A stretch of 64,000 nucleotides of DNA from Devosia sp. MC521. GTDB lineage: Bacteria > Pseudomonadota > Alphaproteobacteria > Rhizobiales > Devosiaceae. A program made the translations under genes and the position numbers. Under the pieces are notes generated by a model. The model saw only the letters and a list, made by a program, of their open reading frames with translations, was not told where the DNA came from and made no database searches. The stretch is from assembly GCF_014127105.1 (NCBI RefSeq), contig NZ_CP059902.1:2575001-2639000 (forward strand), given 5' to 3'. Positions 47,755 through 54,502 of this stretch are shown piece by piece (within the stretch, counting starts at the first letter, position 1; every line of letters begins with the position of its first letter).

Positions 47755-48762
47755 CTAGGCAGCGACGTCACCATCCATGCCGACATCATTGGCGGCCGTC
47801 ATACTATGCTGCGGCTTTTGCGCCACCACCAAGATCCCGGTAATCGGAGCGCCGCGATCCATACGTAACTCGGCGGTTTCATAGCGCAAAATGCTGAACC
47901 CAGCGGCCACCAGCGCCGTGCGCGTCGCCTCAATGCCATGGGCATAGCGCAGGCTTGGGCGTAAAAACACCGCTTCAGGGCCGTCATGCGCTTCCAGCGA
48001 AAAGGCGACGAGCCCCCCCGGCTGCAAAGCGGGCATCATCGCGCTCAGAACTGGCTCTATTGCGCCGCAATAAATCAACACGTCTGCTGCCGTCAGCAGG
48101 TCCGTGTCGCGGTCGCACCGATTGAGTGCTTCAACCAGCTCGGCCTTTTCCAGTTTATCGTAAATGCCCTTGCGGGCCGTCTCTGCAATCATCGCGGCGG
48201 AAATATCAACGCCCTCAAGATGATCAACCTTGCCGCGCAAGCGCTGGCCCATCAAGCCTGTGCCACAGCCCAGATCAATCGCGCGGCCAAACCGCTCAAT
48301 GCCAAGGCGTGCCATCTCTTGATTGACAATTTCGTCGAGCAGTTCAGGCACTTTATAGCCCAGTTTACCGACCAGCGATTGCTCGAACTTGGCAGCATAT
48401 TGGTCAAAAAGGGCTTCGACATAGCCCACTGCCGTCCCCTGACCTGCAGCACCGGCATTATGCGCTGCCAGTTTTAATCTAGCCCCGAAAACACCGTGGT
48501 CATCGAGAGCTTCAAGCCGCCGCCAAGCGCCTATGGCCGCGGAAATATTGCCGGCTTTTTCGTGGTAGTTGCCGAGCAGGTCCCAACCGGCAGCCCATTC
48601 GGGGGCCAATTCCAGAGCCTGCTCCATCAGCTCTGAGGCTGCAGCGGGATCACCACTTTGGTCCAGCTGCCGCGCATAGTCGGCACGCCGATCGGCGAAT
48701 ACATCGCCGGAAGAATAAATCGCCTTGCTCAAGACGGTACGCTTTCGAGAGGACACGGCCAT
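47755..48762 (-). CDS. TPR-containing SAM-dependent methyltransferase
   Basis: The 335-residue protein has two TPR-like helix pairs (residues about 25-100: AAASELMEQALELAPEWAAG and WDLLGNYHEKAGNISAAIGA). A class I methyltransferase domain follows (about 125-315), with AIDLGCGTGLMGQRLRG as SAM motif I and GVDISAAMIAETARKG. Comparable TPR-methyltransferases occur across alphaproteobacteria; the substrate is unknown. The start is ATG 48762, although its ribosome site is weak. It is 50 bp upstream of ltaE on the same strand. Confidence 0.87.
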   Translation of the reverse strand: MAVSSRKRTVLSKAIYSSGDVFADRRADYARQLDQSGDPAAASELMEQALELAPEWAAGWDLLGNYHEKAGNISAAIGAWRRLEALDDHGVFGARLKLAAHNAGAAGQGTAVGYVEALFDQYAAKFEQSLVGKLGYKVPELLDEIVNQEMARLGIERFGRAIDLGCGTGLMGQRLRGKVDHLEGVDISAAMIAETARKGIYDKLEKAELVEALNRCDRDTDLLTAADVLIYCGAIEPVLSAMMPALQPGGLVAFSLEAHDGPEAVFLRPSLRYAHGIEATRTALVAAGFSILRYETAELRMDRGAPITGILVVAQKPQHSMTAANDVGMDGDVAA

Positions 48763-49188
48763 GCTGACCGCGACTGCGAATTAGCCGGAAAAACCGTACA
48801 CGCGCAAGGAGAATACAGGGCACGATTGAGGCACCGACCCGCGTGAAAATTTCGCCCCAGATTCCGCCGAAATCGGCACGAATTTTCACGATAATGCACG
48901 CGAAGGGCAATTGCCTTTTCAGAAATTGCTTCCGGCAAACAACTGACCACTCACGAGAACTGTCGCTATTTATCGAAAGCACCCCCATCAACACACGAGA
49001 TATTGATGCAATCGTTTTTTCAGGTTAGGTTCCGCCCATCGAATACTGCGGCCGACTGACCTAAAGACGCGAATTGCCATTCGCCATTGCTGTCATCATC
49101 TTCCGATAGTTCGATATCAACTAGGGGGCCTGATCAGGTGCATGATCAGAACCTCATTTAGCAGAGACGTCACGAGGGATAGCGCATT
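48763..49188. other. Intergenic region upstream of cspA, with a long hairpin
   Basis: No gene is visible in these 426 bases. A large imperfect hairpin occupies 48842-48890: perfect 10-bp arms CGTGAAAATT and AATTTTCACG, with a smaller complementary pair (GATT / AATC) inside. Nearer cspA, CCTGATCAGG (49129-49138) and GATCAG (49144-49149) can pair alternatively. This part is probably the long 5' leader of cspA. Confidence 0.55.
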
Positions 49189-49398
49189 ATGGCAACGGGC
49201 ACCGTTAAGTGGTTCAACGGCCAAAAAGGTTATGGTTTCATCCAGCCAGACGAGGGTGGCGCAGATGTGTTCGTTCACATTTCTGCTGTCCAGCGTTCGG
49301 GCCTGAACGGCTTGGATGAAGGCCAAAAGGTGAACTACGAAATCGTCAAGGACAAGCGCACGGGTAAGTCCGCCGCTGACAATTTGACGACGTCGTAA
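49189..49398 (+). CDS. cspA: CspA family cold-shock protein
   Basis: The 69-residue protein has the RNA-binding motifs [12 protein letters not shown] (RNP1) and VFVHIS (RNP2). It would bind single-stranded RNA and melt structure. The start is ATG 49189 with GAGGG about 10 bases upstream. The long, palindrome-containing upstream region fits post-transcriptional temperature control, typical of this family. A terminator follows at 49423. Confidence 0.97.
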   Translation: MATGTVKWFNGQKGYGFIQPDEGGADVFVHISAVQRSGLNGLDEGQKVNYEIVKDKRTGKSAADNLTTS

Positions 49399-49720
49399 TC
49401 ACGAACCTGGCTTAATGGATTGGGGCGTGCCCTAGGCGCGCCCTTTTCTCTTGCCCACGCTCTTTGCTACTTTTCAAGTGTCCTTGGGTGTGCGCTGCGC
49501 GGTTTGGCCTAGTTTCAACGGCTTGACCGCGAGCGAACCTCCGGGCAAGGTCAAATCTTCCCCAGATCCTTATTCGCGACGCATGAGCCGACCGACCGGC
49601 TGGGGTAAACTATTTGGGGCCAAGCTGGCTTCAAACCAGATCAACGACTAAGCAGCGCGGCCGGCAAATGTTGGCGGCGCGCTCATTACTATTTTGCCGA
49701 GCCGATTGGAGGCAGCAGGA
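49399..49720 (+). other. Intergenic region between cspA and greA
   Basis: It holds the cspA terminator. A GC-rich imperfect inverted repeat (about 49655-49682) lies in front of greA. A 22-codon frame (ATG 49583, MSRPTGWGKLFGAKL...) ends at 49651, but it has no good ribosome site and I do not call it. Confidence 0.5.
49423..49452 (+). terminator. Intrinsic terminator after cspA
   Basis: GGGCGTGCC / GGCGCGCCC (one G-T pair) with loop CTA is followed by TTTTCTCTTG. Confidence 0.85.
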
Positions 49721-50194
49721 ATGGACAAGATCCCAATGACGGTGCAGGGCCAAAAGGCCCTTGCCGCAGAATTCGAGCACCGCACAAGCAATGAGCGCCG
49801 TCGTATCATCGACGCCATCGCGGAAGCGCGCGCTCACGGCGATCTGTCTGAAAATGCAGAATATTCCGCTGCCAAAGAACAACAGGCACTGAACGAGGGC
49901 CGGATCAAGGAACTCGAGACCATTCTCGCCTTGGCCGATGTCATCGACGTCAGCAAGCTCTCCGGCACGACGGTAAAGTTTGGCGCGACCGTCACCTTCA
50001 TTGATGACGACACAGAAGTCGAAAAGACCTACCAGATCGTTGGCGATCCAGAAGCTGACGCTTCGGGCGGTCGCATCTCGATTTCGTCCCCGATTGCCCG
50101 CGCCATGATTGGCAAGGAAGAAGGCGATTCGTTCGAAGTCGCTGCTCCGGGCGGTTCGCGTGGCTACGAAATTCTCAAGATTCGCTATGTGTAA
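49721..50194 (+). CDS. greA: Transcription elongation factor GreA
   Basis: The start ATG 49721 follows a GGAGG/AGGA ribosome site. The 157-residue protein has the N-terminal coiled coil with the catalytic tip [14 protein letters not shown] (about residues 40-53, the two acidic residues that enter the polymerase channel) and a C-terminal FKBP-like domain ending [12 protein letters not shown]. It rescues backtracked RNA polymerase. It is a single gene followed by two terminator-like hairpins. Confidence 0.97.
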   Translation: MDKIPMTVQGQKALAAEFEHRTSNERRRIIDAIAEARAHGDLSENAEYSAAKEQQALNEGRIKELETILALADVIDVSKLSGTTVKFGATVTFIDDDTEVEKTYQIVGDPEADASGGRISISSPIARAMIGKEEGDSFEVAAPGGSRGYEILKIRYV

Positions 50195-50214
50195 TCCGCA
50201 AGTCTGCGGATAAA

Positions 50215-50236
50215 TCCACAATAGCTGTGGTTTTCT
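50215..50236 (+). terminator. Small terminator hairpin after greA
   Basis: CCACA / TGTGG with loop ATAGC is followed by TTTTCTG. It is weaker than the next hairpin. Confidence 0.55.
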
Positions 50237-50240
50237 GTAT

Positions 50241-50277
50241 ACTCCCGCGTGGTTTCACTGCGCGGGAGTTTCTTTGC
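50241..50277 (+). terminator. Intrinsic terminator between greA and trxB
   Basis: The 9-bp perfect stem ACTCCCGCG / CGCGGGAGT with an 11-base loop is followed by TTCTTTG. Confidence 0.8.
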
Positions 50278-50349
50278 CTTGAAACCACCCCGGTTCGCAC
50301 CTTAACTAGGGGAAGAGGGAGCATTCCGTCTTTTAGGAGCGACATCGCG

Positions 50350-51300
50350 ATGCACGCAAAAGTCATCATCATTGGCTCGGGTCCAGCTGGCTACAGCGCC
50401 GCGATCTATGCTGCACGCGCAATGCTCGAACCGGTCATGATCCAGGGCCTTCAGCCCGGCGGCCAGCTCACCATCACCACCGATGTGGAAAACTATCCCG
50501 GCTTTGCTGATGTCATTCAGGGTCCATGGCTCATGGACCAGATGAAGGCGCAGGCCGAGCACGTCGGCACGCGCATGGTCAACGACATCATCACCGATGT
50601 GAATTTTGACGTGCGCCCCTTCGTCCTCACCGGCGATAGCGGCGACGTCTACACCGCCGATTCCATCATCATCGCCACCGGTGCTCAGGCCAAATGGCTT
50701 GGCCTGCCGTCCGAGCAGAAGTTCCAAGGCTTTGGTGTCTCCGCTTGCGCCACCTGCGATGGCTTCTTCTATCGCGGCAAGGAAGTGCTCGTTGTCGGCG
50801 GCGGCAATACCGCTGTTGAAGAAGCCCTGTTCCTCACCAACTTCGCCGAAAAGGTGATCGTTATTCACCGCCGCGACGAATTCCGCGCCGAACGCATTCT
50901 TCAGGATCGCCTGTTCAAGAACCAGAAGATTGAAGTGCGCTGGAACACCGAAATTGTCGAAGTTGCTGGCTCCGAAATGCCACCTTCGGTCAATGCCGTC
51001 ATGCTGCGCAATCGCGCCACCAACGAAGTTTATGAGCAGAAGATCGACGGCGTTTTCGTCGCCATTGGTCACGCTCCAGCCACCTCCATCTTCTCGGGCA
51101 AGCTCGACATGAAGGCTGGTGGCTATCTGCAAGTTAAGCCAGGCACCACGCAAACCAATGTTCCGGGCGTCTTCGCTGCGGGCGACGTCACCGACGACGT
51201 CTACCGTCAGGCGATCACTGCTGCTGGCATGGGCTGCATGGCCGCGCTCGATGCCGAGCGCTTCCTGGCAGAACACGAATTGGCCGAAGCGGCGGAATGA
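50350..51300 (+). CDS. trxB: Thioredoxin reductase
   Basis: The start ATG 50350 (MHAKVIIIGSGPAGYSAAIY) has TAGGAG upstream. The 316-residue flavoprotein has the FAD-binding GSGPAG, the redox-active CATC in SACATCDGFFY (about residues 135-138), the NADPH-binding GGGNTAVEEAL and the final FAD motif GVFAAGDVTDD. It recycles thioredoxin. The LysR gene downstream is its usual partner in Hyphomicrobiales. Confidence 0.98.
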   Translation: MHAKVIIIGSGPAGYSAAIYAARAMLEPVMIQGLQPGGQLTITTDVENYPGFADVIQGPWLMDQMKAQAEHVGTRMVNDIITDVNFDVRPFVLTGDSGDVYTADSIIIATGAQAKWLGLPSEQKFQGFGVSACATCDGFFYRGKEVLVVGGGNTAVEEALFLTNFAEKVIVIHRRDEFRAERILQDRLFKNQKIEVRWNTEIVEVAGSEMPPSVNAVMLRNRATNEVYEQKIDGVFVAIGHAPATSIFSGKLDMKAGGYLQVKPGTTQTNVPGVFAAGDVTDDVYRQAITAAGMGCMAALDAERFLAEHELAEAAE

Positions 51301-51338
51301 GGGTGACTGCCGTGAAACTCTTGCCTCACGCTAGAAGG

Positions 51339-51361
51339 AGCCGCCTCTGTCGGCTTTTCTG
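51339..51361 (+). terminator. Weak terminator-like hairpin after trxB
   Basis: AGCCG / CGGCT with loop CCTCTGT is followed by TTTTCTG. The short stem suggests partial termination, with readthrough into lysR. Confidence 0.5.
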
Positions 51362-51416
51362 CAGCAGCAAGACAAGCGTTCGCCCCGGCTGATCAACATA
51401 GAAGGCGTCACGAGAA

Positions 51417-52310
51417 ATGCTCGACTGGGACAAGCTCCGGATATTCCATACCGCCGCAGAGTCGGGCAGCTTCACGCATGCCGCCGAAAAACTAGGGATG
51501 AGCCAGTCGGCCGTGAGTCGGCAGATCTCCGCCCTAGAAGATGATCTGGGCTTTAAGCTCTTCATCCGCCACGCTCGTGGCCTCGTGCTCACCGAAGTCG
51601 GCGAGCAGCTCTTCCGCACAGCGCACCGCATGCATTGGGAACTCCAGCAAGTGGAGACCCAGATGTCGGAAAGCCAAGACGTGCCAACCGGCCCGCTGGT
51701 GGTCACCACCACCGTGGGCATTGGCTCCACCTGGCTCTCCTCGCGCCTCGACGAGTTCCTCAAACTCTATCCGCTGATCCAGCTCGAAATCCGCCTCAAC
51801 GACGCTGAGCTCGATCTGGCCATGCGCGAAGCCGACGTCGCCATCCGTCTGCACCGCCCTAACCAGTCGGAAATGATCCAGCGCAAGCTGTTCACGGTGC
51901 ACAACCACTTCTATGCCTCGGATGCCTACATCTCCGAATACGGCATGCCCAAGTCGCCCGAAGATTTGGACAATCACCGCATTATCAGCTTCGGCGAACC
52001 TGTCCCCTCCTATCTTGGCGACATCAACTATCTCGAACGCATGGGCCGCCCAGACTCCAGCCCGCGCCGCGCCGTACTCAAGGTCAACGCCATCTATGGC
52101 ATGATGAACGCGGCCCGCGCTGGCATCGGCATCGCCATGCTCCCCGCCTATGTGGTCGAGAAGGCCGACGGCCTGGTGCAGGTGCTGCCCGAAGTCGAGC
52201 TGCCAGCCTATGAGGCCTACTTCGTTTATCCACCCGCTCTGAAGAATTCAAAGCGCGTTGGCGTCTTCCGTGACTTCCTCGTCTCCAAAGCCCGCGAGTG
52301 GAGTTTTTAG
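51417..52310 (+). CDS. LysR-type regulator, LsrB/VtlR-like
   Basis: The 297-residue protein has an N-terminal winged helix (FHTAAESGSFTHAAEKLGMS then QSAVSRQISALEDDLG) and a LysR effector domain from about residue 90 (PTGPLVVTTTVGIGSTWLSS). In Sinorhizobium and Brucella the LysR genes lsrB/vtlR sit next to trxB and govern redox, envelope and small-RNA genes. The position and the IGSTWL segment make orthology likely but unproven. Start ATG 51417 has a poor ribosome site. Confidence 0.87.
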   Translation: MLDWDKLRIFHTAAESGSFTHAAEKLGMSQSAVSRQISALEDDLGFKLFIRHARGLVLTEVGEQLFRTAHRMHWELQQVETQMSESQDVPTGPLVVTTTVGIGSTWLSSRLDEFLKLYPLIQLEIRLNDAELDLAMREADVAIRLHRPNQSEMIQRKLFTVHNHFYASDAYISEYGMPKSPEDLDNHRIISFGEPVPSYLGDINYLERMGRPDSSPRRAVLKVNAIYGMMNAARAGIGIAMLPAYVVEKADGLVQVLPEVELPAYEAYFVYPPALKNSKRVGVFRDFLVSKAREWSF

Positions 52311-52348
52311 GCGCCTAACCGACCGAAGGCCAATCGCCCCTATTCTTT

Positions 52349-52400
52349 CTTACCTCGCCCCTACGGGGAGAGGTCGGCACGCAGTGCCGGGTAAGGGGGC
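52349..52400. repeat. Palindromic intergenic repeat, type 1 (copy 2)
   Basis: CTTACC / GGTAAG outer arms enclose CTCGCCCC-TA-CGGGGAGAG and GGCAC-gca-GTGCC. Against copy 1 (18998-19050) both base pairs change together in the outer stem and in the second hairpin. Confidence 0.8.
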
Positions 52401-52542
52401 CCTACTTGCAATAGGCACATCCGCAGCCCCTGCTCGGCCACGCTCAAAAGCCCCCAAATGCCCCTCGTGCGCCCTTGCTGCGGCCCATAAGTGCCAGCAA
52501 GATGCCACATAAATGCCCCTGAACGCCCCGCCGAGGTGAACC

Positions 52543-53259
52543 ATGGCTCGCATCACCACCATCGCCCTCGATGCTGACGATACCCTCTGGGAGAACGAGC
52601 AGTTTTTCCGCCTCACAGAGGAGCGTTTCACCACGCTTTTACGCGACCACACCGATAGCGCAGATCTCAACGATCGCCTGATCAGCGCCACCATGCGCAA
52701 TTTGGCTTTCTATGGTTTTGGCGCCAAAGGCTTCACCCTCTCGATGATTGAAACGGCCCTCGAGCTCACCGAACACCGCGTTCCCGGCCCCGTCATCGCT
52801 GAAATTTTGGCCGCCGGTCGCGAGCTACTCACCTATCCGGTCGAGACCCTGCCCTATGTTGATGAAGCGCTCCAAGCGCTTGAAAAGAAATATCGTTTGA
52901 TCCTCATCACCAAGGGCGATGTGATCGACCAAGAGCGCAAGCTTGCCGCCTCGGGCCTCGCTGAATATTTTGCGGCTGTGGAAATCGTCCAGGATAAAAC
53001 CACTGCGGTCTACGAGCGCATTTTCGCTCAGCACACCGAAGGCGCGGGCCACACGGTCATGGTCGGCAACTCAATGAAGTCTGATATCTTGCCCGCGCTT
53101 GAGGCCGGAGCCTTCGCCGTCTACGTCCCCCATCGCTTAACATGGGTTTATGAACAGGCTGATGAGCCAATAAATCATCCACGATGGGCAAAAATAGAGC
53201 ATCTCGGTCAGCTCCTGCCCGTCCTCGACACCTTCGCCACCCAGGCATCCCACCCGTAA
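52543..53259 (+). CDS. HAD-superfamily hydrolase
   Basis: The 238-residue protein has the HAD nucleophile motif ALDADDTLW (7-15), motif II in LILITKGD, motif III with a Lys at about 130-150 and motif IV in VMVGNSMKSDILPALEAGA. It belongs to the group of small phosphatases with a helical cap (YjjG/GS1-like). The substrate is unknown. The start is ATG 52543 with GAGGTG upstream. Immediately downstream begins the small-RNA cluster. Confidence 0.9.
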   Translation: MARITTIALDADDTLWENEQFFRLTEERFTTLLRDHTDSADLNDRLISATMRNLAFYGFGAKGFTLSMIETALELTEHRVPGPVIAEILAAGRELLTYPVETLPYVDEALQALEKKYRLILITKGDVIDQERKLAASGLAEYFAAVEIVQDKTTAVYERIFAQHTEGAGHTVMVGNSMKSDILPALEAGAFAVYVPHRLTWVYEQADEPINHPRWAKIEHLGQLLPVLDTFATQASHP

Positions 53260-53347
53260 AAAACCGAACGTTTCCGGGCGATTCCGTACGGGGACTTCTG
53301 CGCCAACCGTTGATGTGAACGTTTTTTGGCGACTACATGCGTACGGC

Positions 53348-53361
53348 GCATGGCTGACATG
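53348..53361 (+). promoter_or_regulatory. 14-bp box upstream of sRNA A
   Basis: GCATGGCTGACATG is identical to the box before sRNA B and matches 12 of 14 bases before sRNA C. CTATAT at 53396-53401 could be part of a promoter. It may be a promoter or activator element. Confidence 0.5.
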
Positions 53362-53399
53362 CCCATTAACCAGTTCCTCATCTTCGAGGATCACCCTAT

Positions 53400-53525
53400 A
53401 TACCGCGACATCACAGCGGGTGTTTCTCCTCCCTCCCTTGCGCCCGCTGCGTTCCCTCCTTAGTGAGCCGTCAGGCTTACTACTCCTTAGGCTCCGCTCT
53501 CCCCTCGAGCGGGGCCTTTCTTTTG
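53400..53525 (+). ncRNA. sRNA A with CTCCTCCCTCCC loop (cuckoo/CcsR-like)
   Basis: Hairpin 1 (53415-53448) has an 8-bp stem AGCGGGTG / CGCCCGCT and an 18-base loop containing CTCCTCCCTCCC (53426-53437). Hairpin 2 is AGTGAGCC / GGCTTACT (53462-53481, loop GTCA). The terminator AGGCTCCGCTC / GAGCGGGGCCT (53489-53517) is followed by TTCTTTTG. Loops with CCUCCUCCC can pair with Shine-Dalgarno sequences and define the alphaproteobacterial 'cuckoo' and Rhodobacter CcsR RNAs. The 5' end is estimated. Confidence 0.75.
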
Positions 53526-53554
53526 TCTGCAATTCTGTGGACCGATGCATAAAT

Positions 53555-53568
53555 GCATGGCTGACATG
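53555..53568 (+). promoter_or_regulatory. 14-bp box upstream of sRNA B
   Basis: GCATGGCTGACATG, identical to the box at 53348. It lies about 55 bases before the first RNA hairpin. Confidence 0.5.
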
Positions 53569-53599
53569 TGTTTTCCGGGATTGCCTACTAAACCAGTAG

Positions 53600-53814
53600 A
53601 GTACATAAAGGCCTCGTTGCTGAGGCGCGCTCCGATCTCCTCCTCCCTTCGGACCGTGTATCGCAACACTGAGCTGCGGATCGTAACCTCCTCCCTCGAT
53701 CCAATGTTCTGGCAGAGCAGCATACTCCTCCTCCCTTGCTCCTCTGCCTTTCACTTTCGATTTGGCCTCAGGCCCAGTCATCGGCCCCATCTTCGGATGG
53801 GGCCTTTTTTTTCT
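53600..53814 (+). ncRNA. sRNA B with three CCTCCTCCC loops (cuckoo/CcsR-like)
   Basis: After a 5' hairpin GCCTC / GAGGC (53611-53626), three stems present the motif in their loops. TCCGA / TCGGA (53631-53653) carries CTCCTCCTCCC; GGATCG / CGATCC (53678-53702) carries CCTCCTCCC; GGCAGAG-AGCA / TGCT-CTCTGCC (53711-53748) carries CTCCTCCTCCC. A shared single-stranded block CACTTTCGATTTGGC follows. The terminator GGCCCCATC-TTCG-GATGGGGCC (53783-53804) ends in eight T. The start is approximate. Repeated anti-Shine-Dalgarno loops suggest translation-related regulation or sponge-like binding. Confidence 0.85.
53783..53812 (+). terminator. Intrinsic terminator of sRNA B
   Basis: The perfect 9-bp stem GGCCCCATC / GATGGGGCC with a TTCG tetraloop is followed by TTTTTTTT. 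Confidence 0.95.
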
Positions 53815-53860
53815 GCCCACTGCAACCCGGTGAGCCACCCTCCCCACGCACGCAGTTCGA

Positions 53861-53898
53861 CCTCCCTCACCTTGAAGGGGAGGGATTGAGGATGGGGG
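53861..53898. repeat. Palindromic intergenic repeat, type 2 (copy 3)
   Basis: CCTCCCTCACCTTGAAGGGG followed by AGGGATTGAGGATGGGGG. It lies between sRNA B and sRNA C and belongs to the CCCTCCCC-TTGA-GGGGAGGG variant. Confidence 0.75.
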
Positions 53899-54047
53899 GA
53901 CGAAGCGCAGAACCAGCAATCCTCTCACGCCAGCCCGCCGGCCATCTCCCACTGAAACACAAGCCCCACCAGCCACTTGCCACGCTGCCGCGCCGCTTCA
54001 TCCATACAAGCTGCACATTAAATGGACAGTTTGTCGCTGTGCCTAAT

Positions 54048-54061
54048 GCATAGCTGGCATG
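54048..54061 (+). promoter_or_regulatory. 14-bp box upstream of sRNA C
   Basis: GCATAGCTGGCATG matches 12 of 14 bases of the boxes before sRNA A and B. It lies 257 bases before the end of the sRNA C terminator region, the same distance as for sRNA B. Confidence 0.45.
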
Positions 54062-54094
54062 ACGAAGCATGCATTGTTGTGGGGGCCAGAAACG

Positions 54095-54305
54095 CCTAGG
54101 TTGTGTGTGTCGACGGGACGCCGCTCCGTATCCTCCTCCCACGGACCCGCGTTGTCGACACCCGGATTGGAACCGTTTCCTCCTCCCTCGGTTCTGGTCC
54201 ACATGGTCTGACGCATATCCTCCTCCCATGCGCTCAGACCAACACTTTCGATTTGGCTTCGGCCCTATCATCAGGCTCCAACTTCGGTTGGAGCCTCTTT
54301 TTTTG
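54095..54305 (+). ncRNA. sRNA C with three CCTCCTCCC loops (cuckoo/CcsR-like)
   Basis: Three hairpins carry the motif. GTGTCGAC / GTCGACAC (54107-54161) encloses TCCGT / ACGGA with loop ATCCTCCTCCC. GAACCG / CGGTTC (54170-54194) has loop TTTCCTCCTCCCT. GGTCTGA-GCAT / ATGC-TCAGACC (54205-54240) has loop ATCCTCCTCCC. The linker ACACTTTCGATTTGGC is almost the same as in sRNA B. The terminator GGCTCCAAC-TTCG-GTTGGAGCC (54274-54295) is followed by TCTTTTTTTG. The stems differ from B while loops and linker are kept, so this is a diverged tandem copy. The 5' end is approximate. Confidence 0.85.
54274..54304 (+). terminator. Intrinsic terminator of sRNA C
   Basis: The perfect 9-bp stem GGCTCCAAC / GTTGGAGCC with TTCG loop is followed by TCTTTTTTT. 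Confidence 0.93.
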
Positions 54306-54389
54306 CCCGCACAAGACTGCAGCAAGGTGACGCGTAGATTTTGCATGGCAGCATTACGCAATTGGCGCTTTTCTAGGCACTGCCGCCGA

Positions 54390-54497
54390 TTGATAATGTC
54401 CTCAACGCAGCGCTCGTGGTGACGCTGCCCTCCAAGGTCTACGGTCCGCCGTGACCCTTAAGACCCTGCCCCTCCCCTCGGGCAGGGTCTTTTTTTA
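54390..54497 (+). ncRNA. Possible sRNA D
   Basis: Hairpin GGTC-ACGG / CCGT-GACC (54436-54456, one bulge) precedes a strong terminator. A partial box (GCATGGCAGCATTA at 54343, 9 of 14 bases) lies upstream. The terminator loop reads CTCCCCTC, so only a degenerate anti-Shine-Dalgarno is present. The terminator can only serve the plus strand, where no protein gene exists between it and sRNA C. It could be a short fourth RNA or a backup terminator for C. Confidence 0.5.
54461..54496 (+). terminator. Intrinsic terminator ending the sRNA cluster
   Basis: An 11-bp perfect stem AGACCCTGCCC / GGGCAGGGTCT with loop CTCCCCTC is followed by TTTTTT. The minus strand has no T-run. Confidence 0.92.
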
Positions 54498-54502
54498 GGC
54501 AA

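Noticed and set aside
49451-49651. 66-codon frame between cspA and greA
   Set aside because: It starts with TTG inside the terminator region, lacks a ribosome site and has an unconvincing composition. A shorter version from 49583 is possible but unsupported.
53137-53976. Minus-strand frame of 279 codons through the small-RNA region
   Set aside because: It crosses three terminator hairpins and a repeat, and its product has no family features. The region is better explained by structured RNAs.
53315-54053. Several plus-strand frames of 90-115 codons in the small-RNA region
   Set aside because: They are Ser/Pro/Leu-rich because of the CCTCCTCCC loops. None has a ribosome site or a known motif.
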